Shown here: one piece after another, positions 29,114-39,101 of the stretch
Layout: each line of letters opens with the position of its first letter
How positions within the stretch are numbered: position 1 is the stretch's first letter
DNA from: Photobacterium aphoticum
Lineage (GTDB): Bacteria; Pseudomonadota; Gammaproteobacteria; Enterobacterales; Vibrionaceae
Reading direction: 5' to 3'
DNA: 64,000 nt
Assembly (NCBI RefSeq): GCF_001029435.1
Contig: NZ_LDOV01000001.1
Coordinates: forward strand, 1 to 64,000
The notes under the pieces: generated by a model
Database searches by the model: none
Told to the model about the DNA's origin: nothing
Seen by the model: only the letters and a program-made list of their open reading frames with translations
Position numbers and translations under genes: made by a program

Positions 29114-29749
29114 TTACCAGTCAATGCCTTTACGTGCTTTTACGCCGCTTTCAAAAGCGTGTTTTACGTTACGCACTTCCGATACGGTATCCGCCAATTC
29201 AATAAGAGTACGGTGTGCACCACGTCCTGTGACAATCACCGATTGTGAGGCCGGACGCTGAGTAATCGCCTCAACCACTTCATCCAGTTCAACATAGCCA
29301 TAAGTGACCATGTAAGTCAGCTCATCCAGCAGCACCACATCGTAGCGTGCATCGGCCAGCATCTTTTTACATTCTGCCCACGTTTCCTGTGCGGCTTGGG
29401 TGTCGGCTGCTTTGTTTTGAGTTTCCCACGTGAATCCTGTCGCCATCACCGCAAAGTGCACGCCATGCTGTTCTAACAGGGCGCGTTCGCCGCAATCCCA
29501 CGTGCCTTTAATGAACTGGCCGACACCACAGGTTTGTCCGTGGCCCACTGCGCGTGCAATGGTGCCAAAGCCAGAGGTTGACTTACCTTTACCGTTACCG
29601 GTAATGATTAAAAACAGCCCTTTTTCTTCTTGTGCGGCATCGACACGGGCATCGATTTCCGCTTTGACTTTTTGCTGACGGGCTTTATAGCGTTCGTCTT
29701 TCTGCGCAGAGGCGTTTTGGGACGTGTCAGGTTGCGAAGAAGTCGTCAT
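29114..29749 (-). CDS. cobO: Cob(I)yrinic acid a,c-diamide adenosyltransferase
   Basis: CobO/BtuR transfers the adenosyl group of ATP to cob(I)alamin or its precursors in coenzyme B12 synthesis or salvage. The 211-residue protein has the P-loop GNGKGKSTS at about 51-59, the GTWDCGER segment and the LLDELTYMVTYGYV Walker-B region, ending in KHAFESGVKARKGIDW. The second ATG (29749) is favoured because AAGGATGA lies five bases before it, while the first ATG at 29755 abuts that site. It follows cobS closely on the same strand, so the two form a B12-assembly pair. No cobU or cobT is present here. Confidence 0.93.
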   Translation of the reverse strand: MTTSSQPDTSQNASAQKDERYKARQQKVKAEIDARVDAAQEEKGLFLIITGNGKGKSTSGFGTIARAVGHGQTCGVGQFIKGTWDCGERALLEQHGVHFAVMATGFTWETQNKAADTQAAQETWAECKKMLADARYDVVLLDELTYMVTYGYVELDEVVEAITQRPASQSVIVTGRGAHRTLIELADTVSEVRNVKHAFESGVKARKGIDW

Positions 29750-29791
29750 AGTCATCCTTATCGATTTGAGAGCTTGATTTATGTGTTGCGG

Positions 29792-30562
29792 TTAATGTGC
29801 CACCATGGTCAACAGCACCAGGTAACCACACAGTTCGGCAATTTGTTGCGCAGCCCCCAGGCAATCCCCGGTATATCCGCCGAGCTGGCGTTGGAACCAA
29901 CGGCCACATAAGGTGCGCACCAGCAAGAGCACAACCGTTAGTGCGACAGCAACAGAAAGCGGTAAAAACAGTAATATAATCAAACTGGTGAAAATTAAAA
30001 CCCACAAATCCTGAGGACTTTGCTGATTGGCGAGGGGCTTCACCTTACTTTGTTCATCCAGGCGAACGTAGGGGTAACTGACGATGAGGCTGGCAGCGAC
30101 CGCGCGGCTGAGTCCATGCAGGCTGATCAAGGCGATGACGGTATACATCGGATTAACGTCAGCCAGCGCTGTTAAGCTGGCCCATTTCATGGCGAGTGCA
30201 ACAAACAGCGCTGCCGCCCCGTAGGTACCTAAGCGTGAATCTTTCATGATATCGAGCTTTTGTGCCGGCTCCCAGCCTCCGCCAAACCCATCAAAGACAT
30301 CGGCTAAGCCGTCTTCATGGAAAGCACCTGTCACCAATAAGCTGGTGGCCATAGCGATCAATACAGCAATTGGTGCCGGAAACAGACAGTGTGCCAGCCA
30401 AAATGCGACAGCGCTGATAAGGCCGACCACAATCCCGACCAAGGCAAAGTAGCGATTGGCCTGATTAAGGCGATCCGGCGAGTACGGTGTATCAGCAGGA
30501 ATGGGAATACGGGTGAAAAAGGCTAATGCGACCAGAAAAATTTGCCACTGCTGCTTCATCAT
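29792..30562 (-). CDS. cobS: Adenosylcobinamide-GDP ribazoletransferase (cobalamin synthase)
   Basis: CobS joins adenosylcobinamide-GDP with alpha-ribazole (phosphate) at the inner membrane, the last step of nucleotide-loop assembly. The 256-residue protein has six to seven membrane segments, the start region FLVALAFFTRIPIP and the signature GAFHEDGLADVFDGFGGGWE near 80-100 with its acidic metal ligands, followed by KDSRLGTYG. Two adjacent ATGs (30562, 30559) can be the start. It precedes cobO by 42 bp. No cobalamin riboswitch is evident upstream. Confidence 0.94.
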   Translation of the reverse strand: MMKQQWQIFLVALAFFTRIPIPADTPYSPDRLNQANRYFALVGIVVGLISAVAFWLAHCLFPAPIAVLIAMATSLLVTGAFHEDGLADVFDGFGGGWEPAQKLDIMKDSRLGTYGAAALFVALAMKWASLTALADVNPMYTVIALISLHGLSRAVAASLIVSYPYVRLDEQSKVKPLANQQSPQDLWVLIFTSLIILLFLPLSVAVALTVVLLLVRTLCGRWFQRQLGGYTGDCLGAAQQIAELCGYLVLLTMVAH

Positions 30563-30679
30563 AAAAATGCCGTTAAGGTGATAAAAAGGCGGAAAAAAGA
30601 GAACGCTACGTTACTTGAAAGGACACGGAGATACCAGAGAAACCTTGTACGCGTACCTTTTAAATGGAATGTCATTCTG

Positions 30680-30685
30680 TATAAT
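30680..30685 (+). promoter_or_regulatory. -10 element for the lipoprotein gene
   Basis: A consensus TATAAT lies 42 bp before the start codon of the DUF3313-like gene, just after the 11-bp palindrome GAATGTCATTC (30667-30677). No good -35 hexamer is seen, so the call is tentative. Confidence 0.4.
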
Positions 30686-30726
30686 GTGTCGATAAAATAG
30701 ACAGGGTAAGCGCAAAGGGGAAAGGT

Positions 30727-31437
30727 ATGCGAAACGTCATGGTCAGGATGGTCATCATGGGGCTAGTCATGGGATTGAGTGGGTGTACCCGTTATCTTCC
30801 GAAGGAGGATGAACAAGCCACGGTGATTAACAGTACCAATAAGCCGTTGATGGAAGTGCGGTATATTGAGGAAACGACCGGCCTGCAGTGGGTTTCACCG
30901 GATTTCGATGTCGCCAATTATCAGTCTTTACTGATTCGGCCTGTGGCGTTGCACCCTTTGGCGCATAATGTCGATCAAATACCGGTTGCGGTGTTAGAAA
31001 AGATTTCTGAACGATTAACCCAGCGCGTCAGTGATAAATTGGCGGTCGGGGTCCCGATTGTTGAACAACCTAGCGTGCAGACGGCGACCCTGAACATTGA
31101 TATCACTCGCGCCAGTACCGAAATGGAAGAGCTGCAAATTACCGAAGTGCTGCCTTACGGCGCCTTGATTGGCGGCGCGAAGGCGTTGCTGGGCACCCGT
31201 GACAGGAACGTACGCATTTTGGTGGAGTCGCAGCTGGTTGACAGCCTGACCGGAGAGATATTGGCAGAACGAGTCAGTGTCTTGCTGGCAGAAGACATAT
31301 TAGAAAATGACCGTGAAACGCTGCGTTATGAGCAAATTAAAGCCGCCGTGGACACGTTTACCCAAGATATTGTCGATTTTATCCGTATCACGGCGTATGA
31401 AGCCAAGCAGAGCGAGCATACACTTCCCTCATCATGA
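30727..31437 (+). CDS. DUF3313-type lipoprotein
   Basis: The 236-residue protein begins with a signal peptide ending in the lipobox LSGC (Cys near residue 20), so it should be lipidated and held in the inner or outer membrane. The mature part resembles the DUF3313 lipoprotein family: WVSPDFDVANYQSLLIRPVAL near the start and the VESQLVDSLTGEILAERVSV strand later. AAAGGGGAAAGG lies directly before the ATG. The function of this family is unknown. It is divergent from cobS, and I saw no terminator after it before the convergent SDR gene. Confidence 0.78.
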   Translation: MRNVMVRMVIMGLVMGLSGCTRYLPKEDEQATVINSTNKPLMEVRYIEETTGLQWVSPDFDVANYQSLLIRPVALHPLAHNVDQIPVAVLEKISERLTQRVSDKLAVGVPIVEQPSVQTATLNIDITRASTEMEELQITEVLPYGALIGGAKALLGTRDRNVRILVESQLVDSLTGEILAERVSVLLAEDILENDRETLRYEQIKAAVDTFTQDIVDFIRITAYEAKQSEHTLPSS

Positions 31438-31485
31438 GCCTAATTTTCTATGCAGGTAACGTGGTGAGTCTCACTGAACAGAGGC

Positions 31486-32214
31486 TCACCACGGAATCAC
31501 CTTGCCGTCATAACTGAAAAACTGACCGCTATCTTCCGGGCCTGTGTCGTCAATGCGTTGCGCCAAACATTCTGCCACATAAGCGGGGCTAAACAGCTTG
31601 CCTGCCGGAACATTCTTCTGAAAAGGTGCAGACAGCGCGGTATCAGTCGTACCGGGGTGAAAGGCCAGTACACAACAGTGTGGCAATTTAAAGCGCCATT
31701 CAATGCTGATCGTTTTCAGTGCCATATTCAGCGCCGCCTTGGCGCAGCGATAGCTGATCCAGCCACCCACTTTGTTATCCTCAATACTCCCAATCCGCGC
31801 TGAAAAAGCAATGAAATGGCTGCGTGGGCTGGCTTTCAGGTGTGGCATAAAGTGTTTGGCCAGCAGAAGTGTCGACAGGGTATTGGTATTGACGTTGTCG
31901 GCGAAAAACTGGGGGTCAAAAGCTGTAATGGATTTTTCCGGTCCCTGCTCAGGGTGATGAAGCAGGCCCGCTGCGTTGATTAACAATGATAAAGGCGGCA
32001 GTGCGCTTGCGAGTGCGGCAATGTCTGCTTCTTGGGTGATATCAACCTGATACCAGTGCACTTTAGTGGCGGATGTCGTTACCGGTCTCGCGGTAGAATC
32101 CGGTACAGTGCTGTGATAGGTTGCATATATGGTCGCATCAGGGTGCACCGCATGGAAGTGTTGGATCAGGGCTTGGCCGATGCCGCCTGAGCCACCAATA
32201 ATCAGAATATTCAC
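31486..32214 (-). CDS. SDR family oxidoreductase, C-factor-like
   Basis: The 242-residue protein is a classical-type short-chain dehydrogenase. It has the nucleotide-binding GGSGGIG at 7-13, LLINAAG around 80, the catalytic Ser region (FIAFSARIGS) and the YRCAK active-site Tyr/Lys. It ends GQFFSYDGKVIPW, close to the end of the divergent SDR at 32480, so the two are likely paralogues. The C-factor-like SDR subfamily fits, but the substrate is unknown. The ATG at 32214 begins MNILIIGGSG. Confidence 0.87.
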   Translation of the reverse strand: MNILIIGGSGGIGQALIQHFHAVHPDATIYATYHSTVPDSTARPVTTSATKVHWYQVDITQEADIAALASALPPLSLLINAAGLLHHPEQGPEKSITAFDPQFFADNVNTNTLSTLLLAKHFMPHLKASPRSHFIAFSARIGSIEDNKVGGWISYRCAKAALNMALKTISIEWRFKLPHCCVLAFHPGTTDTALSAPFQKNVPAGKLFSPAYVAECLAQRIDDTGPEDSGQFFSYDGKVIPW

Positions 32215-32340
32215 CGTTGTTTATCCTTAAGCATGAGGAAAATAAAAAGAGGTATTACTGACAATACGGCCTGACAGTCCAAACAGAGCACTCTGGAAAC
32301 CGTCTTGAAACAGATAGCCACATAGTGCACGGTCGCCAAG

Positions 32341-32430
32341 TGCTATAAAAGCAAACACGAAAAAACCAAGTACGAAAAAACTAGGCGCGATAAAACTAAG
32401 CGCGATAAAACCAAGCGCGATAAAACCAAG
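32341..32430. repeat. 15-bp tandem repeat array between divergent SDR genes
   Basis: Five clear copies of a 15-bp unit run from 32356 to 32430, with a degenerate sixth at 32341-32355. The last two copies (CGCGATAAAACCAAG) are identical and divergence increases leftwards. Because 15 is a multiple of three, one frame reads as an RDKTK pentapeptide repeat on the plus strand and an LGFIA repeat on the minus strand. The minus-strand frame (32227-32460, 77 codons) has an ATG but no ribosome-binding site, so a protein is doubtful. Confidence 0.9.
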
Positions 32431-32479
32431 CGTCGTGAGCGCCGTGAAATAACAAGCCATGAAACAAGGAGAAGAGCGT

Positions 32480-33175
32480 ATGGAAACAGTCGTTATTACC
32501 GGCGGATCTCGAGGAATCGGACTGGCTTTAAGTCAGCGTTTTCTGGCCTTGGGGTATCACGTGATTACCTCTTATCGAGGCACGCCCTCAGCGGCACAAA
32601 TGGCATTGGCTGATTCATCAAGATTGACGTTGCTGGAATTAGAAGTCACAAACAGCGACTCGGTGGTGCAGTTTGCGGCAGACGTGAAAACTGCGTTGGC
32701 TGGGCGTCCTCTGGATATCCTCATTAACAATGCCGGAGTGATTGGTCCAGATGCACAAGCCTTTGATACCGTAGAAGCGCAGGCATGGCTGGAGACGCTA
32801 TCGGTCAATACTATTGCACCGCTGATGGTCAGCCGTGCACTGCTGCCGCTGATGACAGAGGCTAAGCGGCCTCGGTTAGTGAGTATCTCCAGTCAGATGT
32901 CATCGTTGGTTGGCACGGGGTTGGGGATGTATGCCTATCGCAGTGCCAAAGCCGCGTTGAATAAGGTGATGCAAGTGCTCTCAATGGAGCAGGCGGAACA
33001 TGGCATTGTTGTTTGTCCGATAGATCCGGGATGGGTGCAGACGGACATGGGCGGTGATGCAGCGGATATCACGGTGGATGTGTGCGCGAACGGCATTGCT
33101 GCTGTTGTGGAAGGTTTAACGATGGCGCAAACCGGCCAGTTCCTGACATGGGAAGGGAGCGTGCGTCCTTGGTAA
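32480..33175 (+). CDS. SDR family oxidoreductase, C-factor-like paralogue
   Basis: The 231-residue protein is a short-chain dehydrogenase with TGGSRGIG near residue 7, LINNAGV around 80, the catalytic SISSQMSS region and YRSAK. It ends GQFLTWEGSVRPW, matching the C-terminal pattern of the divergent neighbour. The ATG at 32480 is chosen because AAGGAG lies eight bases upstream; the frame open from 32459 starts before that site. The tandem-repeat array lies immediately upstream. It is followed 81 bp later by a phosphatase gene and may be co-transcribed with it. Confidence 0.88.
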   Translation: METVVITGGSRGIGLALSQRFLALGYHVITSYRGTPSAAQMALADSSRLTLLELEVTNSDSVVQFAADVKTALAGRPLDILINNAGVIGPDAQAFDTVEAQAWLETLSVNTIAPLMVSRALLPLMTEAKRPRLVSISSQMSSLVGTGLGMYAYRSAKAALNKVMQVLSMEQAEHGIVVCPIDPGWVQTDMGGDAADITVDVCANGIAAVVEGLTMAQTGQFLTWEGSVRPW

Positions 33176-33256
33176 CGGTTTGTATCCGTCATGTGTATGC
33201 AGTAAGTTAAGATCATCATTGAACGAAGAACCGGGTAGTAAAGGGAGCGCAGCATC

Positions 33257-33718
33257 ATGATGGAAAAAAAAGTGCTGGTGGTTTGTATGGGCAATATTTG
33301 TCGTTCACCCACGGCAGAAGTGGTGTTGCGCACTAAAGCAAAAGAGCGAGATATTCCCTTGATTGTCGATTCTGCGGGCACGCTGGGCTACCACCAAGGT
33401 GAGAAACCGGATCCGCGCTCTCGGGCGGCCGGTGAAGCGCGGGGCTATCGGTTTGATGGGGTGAAAGCGCGCAAAGTCATTGATGACGATTTTGAGTATT
33501 TTGATCTCGTGTTAGCGGCTGATCGCGACAATTTACAGGCATTAATGGCGATGTGCCCAGAAGCGCATCAGCATAAGCTGGCACTGTTTTTGGATTATGG
33601 TGACGGGACGACCGCTGAAATTCCGGATCCATACTACGGTGGTCAACGCGGGTTTGATCATGTGCTGGATTTGGTAGAGCAGGCTTCGGACGGGCTGTTA
33701 ACTCACTTAACTCAGTAA
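33257..33718 (+). CDS. Low-molecular-weight protein-tyrosine-phosphatase
   Basis: The 153-residue protein is a low-molecular-weight protein tyrosine phosphatase. The catalytic loop CMGNICRS near residue 10-17 is complete (C-x5-R-S), and the general-acid motif DPYYGG lies near 130. Such enzymes often sit with exopolysaccharide tyrosine kinases; here there is no kinase or capsule cluster, and the neighbour is an SDR gene. AAGGGAG lies about nine bases before the first of two adjacent ATGs. A bidirectional terminator follows. The substrate cannot be inferred. Confidence 0.92.
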   Translation: MMEKKVLVVCMGNICRSPTAEVVLRTKAKERDIPLIVDSAGTLGYHQGEKPDPRSRAAGEARGYRFDGVKARKVIDDDFEYFDLVLAADRDNLQALMAMCPEAHQHKLALFLDYGDGTTAEIPDPYYGGQRGFDHVLDLVEQASDGLLTHLTQ

Positions 33719-33805
33719 AGCCATTAGAGCCACTTTAGCCGTAGATCTAGCGGGTCAGTCGACCCGATAAGTCGTGGACAGCGACTGAATCACAATGGTA
33801 CAGAT

Positions 33806-33838
33806 ATAAAAACGCCCACAGCAATGTGGGCGTTTTTG
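33806..33838. terminator. Bidirectional terminator between the phosphatase and SulP genes
   Basis: A stem of at least 9 bp (33812-33820 with 33825-33833) is flanked by an A-run on the left and a T-run on the right. It sits between two convergent genes. Confidence 0.9.
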
Positions 33839-33901
33839 TTTATAGCGAATACCCGATAAGGGGATCTTGGTAAGATGCTATCTGCTATTCAGCAGGGGCG
33901 A

Positions 33902-35458
33902 TTAACCCAATGTGTCTGTCGCGACTTTGTAAGTCGGATCTTCAATCATATTCACTTCAACCAGATTACCGGCCTTTTTCAGCAGTGAACGACATTCAGG
34001 GCTAAGGTGACGAATATGCAGTGTTTTACCTTGGGCTGCATAACGTTCAGCAATGGTATCAATCGCTTCTACCGCTGAGTGGTCAGCCACGCGTGACTGG
34101 GCAAAATCAATGATCACGTCAGCAGGATCGTTTTTCGCGTCAAATAGCTCAAGGAAGTGAGACACAGAACCAAAGAACAGCGGACCGTTTACTTTGTAGA
34201 TCTTGGTGCCGTTTTCATCCACATGGCTAGAGGCGTAGATGTGTTTGGCATGGTTCCAAGCAAAAACAAGCGCAGAGTAAATCACACCTACGATAACTGC
34301 CAGTGCCAGGTCAAAGGCCACCGTCACTGCAGTTACCAGAATAATGGCAAAGAAGTCATGCTTCGGCACTTTACGCGCCATTTTGAAGCTTGCCCACTCG
34401 AAGGTGCCAATCACGACCATGAACATTACACCGACCAGTGCAGCCAGCGGGATCATTTCAATCAGTGCAGAGCCAAACAGGATAAACAGCAACAGGCCAA
34501 CCGCACCGGTGATACCTGACAGACGACCACGACCGCCGGAGTTAATGTTGATCATGGACTGACCGATCATCGCACAGCCACCCATCGCCCCAAACACAGA
34601 ACAGGTTACGTTTGCCACACCTTGGCCCACACATTCGCGGTTACCTTGACCGCGGGTGCCAGTCATTTCATCAACCACGGTCAGCGTCAGTAGGGACTCA
34701 ATCAAGCCTACCGCAGCCAGGATCAGCGAGTAAGGCAGGATAATACGCAGCGTTTCTAGGTTGAAGCCCACTTCTGGCAGAGCAAAGTTTGGTAGTGAAC
34801 CAGCCAGTGTGGCATTAGCATCGCCACTCATGGTGCGGACAAAGTCAATCACGGTACGGGTATCAAGGCCCAGGCCATGAACCAATGCCGTTACAGTAAT
34901 AATGGCAACCAGTGATGAAGGAACGGCTTTGGTCAGCTTCGGCAAGAAGTGAATAATAAACATGGTTAGCGCAACCAAGCCCAGCATGATGAACAGCGGT
35001 GTGCCTTGCATCCACTGTAGCGCACCGGATGCATCCGGCACTTTAAATTGGCCAAGCTGTGCAAGGAAAATGACAATCGCCAGGCCGTTTACAAAGCCGA
35101 TCATCACCGGATGTGGCACCATGCGGATAAATTTACCCAGCTTGAACACGCCCGCCAGAATTTGCAGTACACCCGCTAGCATGACCGCAGCAAAGAGATA
35201 TTGAATACCGTGCTCAGCCACCAGGCTGACCATGACAACCGCCATCGCACCGGTTGCACCGGAAATCATGCCCGGACGACCGCCTAGTACGGCAGTAATA
35301 AAGCCCATGATGAACGCAGCGTAAAGGCCGACCATTGGGTCAACACCGGCGACGAACGCGAAAGCGACCGCTTCAGGGACAAGGGCAAGAGCTACAGTGA
35401 GCCCCGAGAGGACGTCATTCTTGACGGATTGGCGCGAAAATTGGGGGAATTCAAACAT
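33902..35458 (-). CDS. SulP family anion transporter with STAS domain
   Basis: The 518-residue inner-membrane protein belongs to the SulP (SLC26) family, which moves sulfate, bicarbonate or other anions. It has ten or more membrane segments (about 15-400), with the [18 protein letters not shown] start and the [20 protein letters not shown] loop near 290-310. A C-terminal STAS domain follows (about 415-505, with [20 protein letters not shown]). The [13 protein letters not shown] segment is common in BicA-like members, so bicarbonate is a reasonable but unproven substrate. The ATG at 35458 has only a weak ribosome-binding site. It stands alone, convergent with the phosphatase gene. Confidence 0.9.
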   Translation of the reverse strand: MFEFPQFSRQSVKNDVLSGLTVALALVPEAVAFAFVAGVDPMVGLYAAFIMGFITAVLGGRPGMISGATGAMAVVMVSLVAEHGIQYLFAAVMLAGVLQILAGVFKLGKFIRMVPHPVMIGFVNGLAIVIFLAQLGQFKVPDASGALQWMQGTPLFIMLGLVALTMFIIHFLPKLTKAVPSSLVAIITVTALVHGLGLDTRTVIDFVRTMSGDANATLAGSLPNFALPEVGFNLETLRIILPYSLILAAVGLIESLLTLTVVDEMTGTRGQGNRECVGQGVANVTCSVFGAMGGCAMIGQSMININSGGRGRLSGITGAVGLLLFILFGSALIEMIPLAALVGVMFMVVIGTFEWASFKMARKVPKHDFFAIILVTAVTVAFDLALAVIVGVIYSALVFAWNHAKHIYASSHVDENGTKIYKVNGPLFFGSVSHFLELFDAKNDPADVIIDFAQSRVADHSAVEAIDTIAERYAAQGKTLHIRHLSPECRSLLKKAGNLVEVNMIEDPTYKVATDTLG

Positions 35459-35691
35459 GGTGATCCGCTTAGTTCCGGTACTGATGAAGTATATGGAGTT
35501 ACAAAGCGGCCGATCGTACAGAAATCTGTGATTTGGTTCAACTTTTGCTCGGTGTTTTTTTCACTTTTCGTTAACGCATGTAAGAAAGTTTGATGTTATT
35601 TGCACAAAAACTGAAATCAGTACGCAGTTTCAGTGAGTGAGTACCGATATGCTGAATAGCAGGAATAGATTTATGAAGAGGGAAGCAGATA

Positions 35692-35721
35692 CAAAAAAGC
35701 CATGCTTTCGCATGGCTTTTT
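35692..35721 (-). terminator. Terminator of rne
   Basis: A 12-bp stem (about 35694-35705 with 35710-35721) has a TTTC loop, with an A-run on its left side. It lies directly after the rne stop on the minus strand and is symmetric enough to work both ways. Confidence 0.9.
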
Positions 35722-35738
35722 GATTCAAGCAAGTGGGC

Positions 35739-38700
35739 TTACATGGCCGGTTTGCTCATTGGTGCAGTTGCTGTGCTGGTCGCTGTTTGGCTGCCAGCCT
35801 GACGTGCTTGCAGGCGAGACTCGCGCAGCGGTGCAATCGCAACGACAACAGACTCAACTTCAGACGCTGGAGCCGGTGCTTTTGCCATTGGCGATACCGC
35901 GTGATGGCCACGAGGTGATGTTGCCATCACAGCCTTCACGTTGGCCACTGGCGCTGCCACGATAGCAGCGGCAACAGGCACGGCTTCAACAACTGGTGCT
36001 GCTTCAACAGGCGCTTTAACCACTTCAACGTTCGCTTCTTCAGCCACAGGTACATCCGCGATGGCTTCAGCAGGGCTTTCAACAACAGCGGTTTCTTCTA
36101 CGGCGTTATCAACGATGATCACATCTTCTGCGCTCACTTCGTCTTCAACAACCACAGGCGTTTCCACTACCGGCGTTTCAACCACGGCTTCCACTGGTGC
36201 TTCAGCTTCAGCTTCAACAGCGACAGGGGCTACCACTGGACGAGGAGAGAACACTTTACCCATCGCCAATTCAGGCATAGCCACACCGCCCAGTGCTTGC
36301 GCTGCTGGTGCTACTGATTCTGCTACTTCTGCAACGGCGTCAGTCACTTCCGCAACAGGCTCTTCTAGCGCTTGTACAGCAGGTTTTGCTGCACGTGGCC
36401 ATACTTTACCCATTGCCATTTCTGGCGAGGCAACGCCTGTTTGTGGACGAGACGCTTTTGGCTTCTCGACGATGCTCACTGCATTCTCAATGTCGTGCAG
36501 TGCATCTACATCGTGATTCAGTGGTGCTGCAACGGTTTCTGCATTGTCTTCTGCGTCCGGACGGGTGTCACGGATACGGCGACGACGCTGGCCACTTGCA
36601 CGCAGGTGACGTGGTGAACGACGGTTACGGCGCTGGCCATTTTCCTGATCGTTACCTTTCTCGCCTTTCTGCTCGTTGTTTGCTTCTACCTGCTCAGAGG
36701 CTTTCGCTTCTTTCGCCATGGCAGTGCCCATCATCTGCAGTTCAGAGCGTGGTGCTGTGTTCTCAGCAACCGTTTCAGCAACAGGAGCGGCTTCAGCCAT
36801 TGCAGCGACAGGCGTTTGCTCAAGACCGTCGGTGATACGTACAGGTTTACGTAGGTCACGACGTTGACGGCGCTGTTTCACTTTTGCCGCTTTTTCTTCT
36901 TGTGCACGAGGCTCTTCGATAGCTGGCTTTTCAACTTTCGCTGATTGCTGCTCTTCGTTCGCCTGACGACGCTGCTTCTGGTTTTGTGCTTCATCACGAC
37001 GCGACTGACGCTGCTTCTGCTCTTTCTCTTTACGAGGTTGAGCGGCTTTGTCTACCGGTGCTTCTGTCTTGTCTTTCGCTTTTTCATTGCGACGACGAGA
37101 CTGACGCTGTTCGCGTTGTTCAGCCACTTGCTGCTGTTTGTTGTCCGCTTCCTGACGGTCTTGGCGTTCTTGACGCTCAGGACGGCCACGGCGGGTTTCT
37201 TTGTTACCACGACGGTTGTCTTGCTGACGATCACCGCGACGACCTTCCTGACGCTCGCCACGACGGTTGTCTTGGTTGCGACGGTTGTCTTTGTTGTTGC
37301 GCTCACGACGGTTACGGTTCGTGGTTTCTTTCTTCTCTTCTTGCTTGGTTTCATTGTCAGAACCGGCAAAGAAGCTAGAAATGGCAGCAAAGATACGGCT
37401 GAAGAAACCTGGTTTTGCTTCAACAGCGGCTTTCGCTGCTGGTTTAGCGGTTGCCGCAGGGGCTGCTTTCGCCGCTGCAGGCTGTGCTGGAGGCGCAGTA
37501 AAGCCTTGTAGCACTGGCTCTTCACGTTTCTTCGTCATACGCTCTTGTGGCGCTGAGTCAGACGTTTCTGCTTCACGCATTGCTTCGATAGTACGAGGCA
37601 GGTTGTAAGACAGAGCATCGTGCTCATCACCGCTACGTACACGGATCACTTCAAAGTGCGGTGTTTCCATCGACGCGTTAGGGACGATGATCACGCGAAC
37701 ATCGTGTGATTTTTCAATGTACTGTACTGAGCGACGTTTTTCGTTCAACAAGTAAGAGGCAATGGCCACCGGCACAATAGCCAGTACTTGTGAGGTGTTG
37801 TCTTTCAGTGCTTCTTCTTCGATCAGACGAAGGATAGAAAGCGACAGTGATTCGCTGTCACGGATCACACCGGTACCGCTACAACGCGGACACACGTGGT
37901 GACTTGCTTCAGCCAGAGACGGGCTCAGACGCTGACGCGACATTTCCAACAGACCAAAGCGAGAGATACGGCCGATCTGCACGCGTGCACGGTCCATACG
38001 TACCGCTTCACGTAGACGGTTTTCAACTTCACGCTGGTGGCGAACAGGGGTCATATCGATGAAGTCGATAACAACCAGGCCACCCAAGTCACGTAGACGC
38101 AACTGACGTGCAATTTCATCTGCCGCTTCAAGGTTCGTTTGCAGTGCTGTTTCTTCAATATCGCCACCCTTGGTTGCACGGGCAGAGTTGATATCGATAG
38201 AGGTCAGCGCTTCTGTTGGGTCAATCACGATTGAACCGCCAGATGGCAGACGCACTTCGCGCTGGAACGCAGATTCGATTTGGTTTTCGATTTGGTAATG
38301 GTTAAACAGCGGTGTGTCGCTGTTTTCATACAGTTTTACGCGGCTGTGGAAGTCAGGGCGTACTTGTAGGATGTGATCACGGGCGCGGTCAAAAATCTTC
38401 TTGCTATCGATAACAATTTCGCCGATATCACGACGTAGGTAGTCACGAATAGCACGAGCAATCACGTTACTTTCCTGATGGATCAAGAAAGGTGCTGGCG
38501 CTGAATCAGCCGCATCTTTAACGCGTTCCCAGTGGTTCAATAGGTAGTTAAGGTCGTATTCCAAATCTTCTGCTGATTTGCCCACGCCTGCCGTACGAAC
38601 GATAAGGCCCATACCTTGTGGCAATTCTAGGGTGCTCAGAGCAGCTTTCAGTTGTGTACGCTCTTCACCTTCGATACGACGAGAAATACCGCCAGCACGA

Positions 38701-39101
38701 GGGTTGTTAGGCATCAGAACCAGGTAGCTACCTGCAAGAGAGATGAAAGTGGTTAGAGCCGCGCCTTTGTTGCCTCGCTCTTCTTTGTCAACCTGAACAA
38801 TTACTTCCTGACCTTCTTTTAGCACTTCCTTAATGTTCGGACGGCCTTGGTAAGAATAATCAGAAGGGAAATAATCGCGGGCGATTTCTTTAAGAGGAAG
38901 GAAACCGTGGCGTTCTGCACCATAGTCAACGAACGCTGCTTCCAGGCTTGGTTCGATTCGAGTGATGCGGCCTTTGTAGATATTTGATTTTTTAGATTCG
39001 TGGCCAGGGCTTTCGATATCTAGATCGAAGAGCTTCTGCCCATCAACTAATGCGACGCGCAACTCTTCCTTTTGAGTTGCGTTAATCAACATTCTTTTCA
39101 T
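35739..39101 (-). CDS. rne: Ribonuclease E
   Basis: RNase E is the endonuclease and scaffold of the RNA degradosome. The 1120-residue protein starts [20 protein letters not shown], as in Escherichia coli. Its catalytic half holds the S1 domain (about 37-120), the 5' sensor, the DNase I-like site with VIDFIDM and the zinc link CPRCSGTG near residue 405. The C-terminal half has an amphipathic membrane helix around 575, an Arg-rich RNA-binding domain (about 600-680), a second Arg-rich patch ([16 protein letters not shown]), two enolase-type motifs (near 890 and 940) and a PNPase-type tail. The ATG at 39101 is the family start. The long divergent leader fits autoregulation. Confidence 0.97.
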   Translation of the reverse strand: MKRMLINATQKEELRVALVDGQKLFDLDIESPGHESKKSNIYKGRITRIEPSLEAAFVDYGAERHGFLPLKEIARDYFPSDYSYQGRPNIKEVLKEGQEVIVQVDKEERGNKGAALTTFISLAGSYLVLMPNNPRAGGISRRIEGEERTQLKAALSTLELPQGMGLIVRTAGVGKSAEDLEYDLNYLLNHWERVKDAADSAPAPFLIHQESNVIARAIRDYLRRDIGEIVIDSKKIFDRARDHILQVRPDFHSRVKLYENSDTPLFNHYQIENQIESAFQREVRLPSGGSIVIDPTEALTSIDINSARATKGGDIEETALQTNLEAADEIARQLRLRDLGGLVVIDFIDMTPVRHQREVENRLREAVRMDRARVQIGRISRFGLLEMSRQRLSPSLAEASHHVCPRCSGTGVIRDSESLSLSILRLIEEEALKDNTSQVLAIVPVAIASYLLNEKRRSVQYIEKSHDVRVIIVPNASMETPHFEVIRVRSGDEHDALSYNLPRTIEAMREAETSDSAPQERMTKKREEPVLQGFTAPPAQPAAAKAAPAATAKPAAKAAVEAKPGFFSRIFAAISSFFAGSDNETKQEEKKETTNRNRRERNNKDNRRNQDNRRGERQEGRRGDRQQDNRRGNKETRRGRPERQERQDRQEADNKQQQVAEQREQRQSRRRNEKAKDKTEAPVDKAAQPRKEKEQKQRQSRRDEAQNQKQRRQANEEQQSAKVEKPAIEEPRAQEEKAAKVKQRRQRRDLRKPVRITDGLEQTPVAAMAEAAPVAETVAENTAPRSELQMMGTAMAKEAKASEQVEANNEQKGEKGNDQENGQRRNRRSPRHLRASGQRRRRIRDTRPDAEDNAETVAAPLNHDVDALHDIENAVSIVEKPKASRPQTGVASPEMAMGKVWPRAAKPAVQALEEPVAEVTDAVAEVAESVAPAAQALGGVAMPELAMGKVFSPRPVVAPVAVEAEAEAPVEAVVETPVVETPVVVEDEVSAEDVIIVDNAVEETAVVESPAEAIADVPVAEEANVEVVKAPVEAAPVVEAVPVAAAIVAAPVANVKAVMATSPRGHHAVSPMAKAPAPASEVESVVVAIAPLRESRLQARQAGSQTATSTATAPMSKPAM

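Noticed and set aside
30563-30726. Cobalamin riboswitch upstream of cobS
   Set aside because: No recognisable B12-box or long conserved aptamer fits into this 164-bp gap on the minus strand.
32341-32430. CRISPR array
   Set aside because: Units are contiguous 15-bp repeats without spacers and no cas genes are present.
32227-32460. 77-codon minus-strand frame over the tandem repeat, hydrophobic LGFIA repeats
   Set aside because: It has an ATG but no ribosome-binding site, and its long openness follows from the repeat unit being a multiple of three. Kept only as part of the repeat description.
35941-36516. 191-codon plus-strand frame opposite rne
   Set aside because: It is low-complexity Ala/Thr/Ser sequence that mirrors the repetitive Ala/Val/Glu codons of the RNase E tail. 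There is no start signal.
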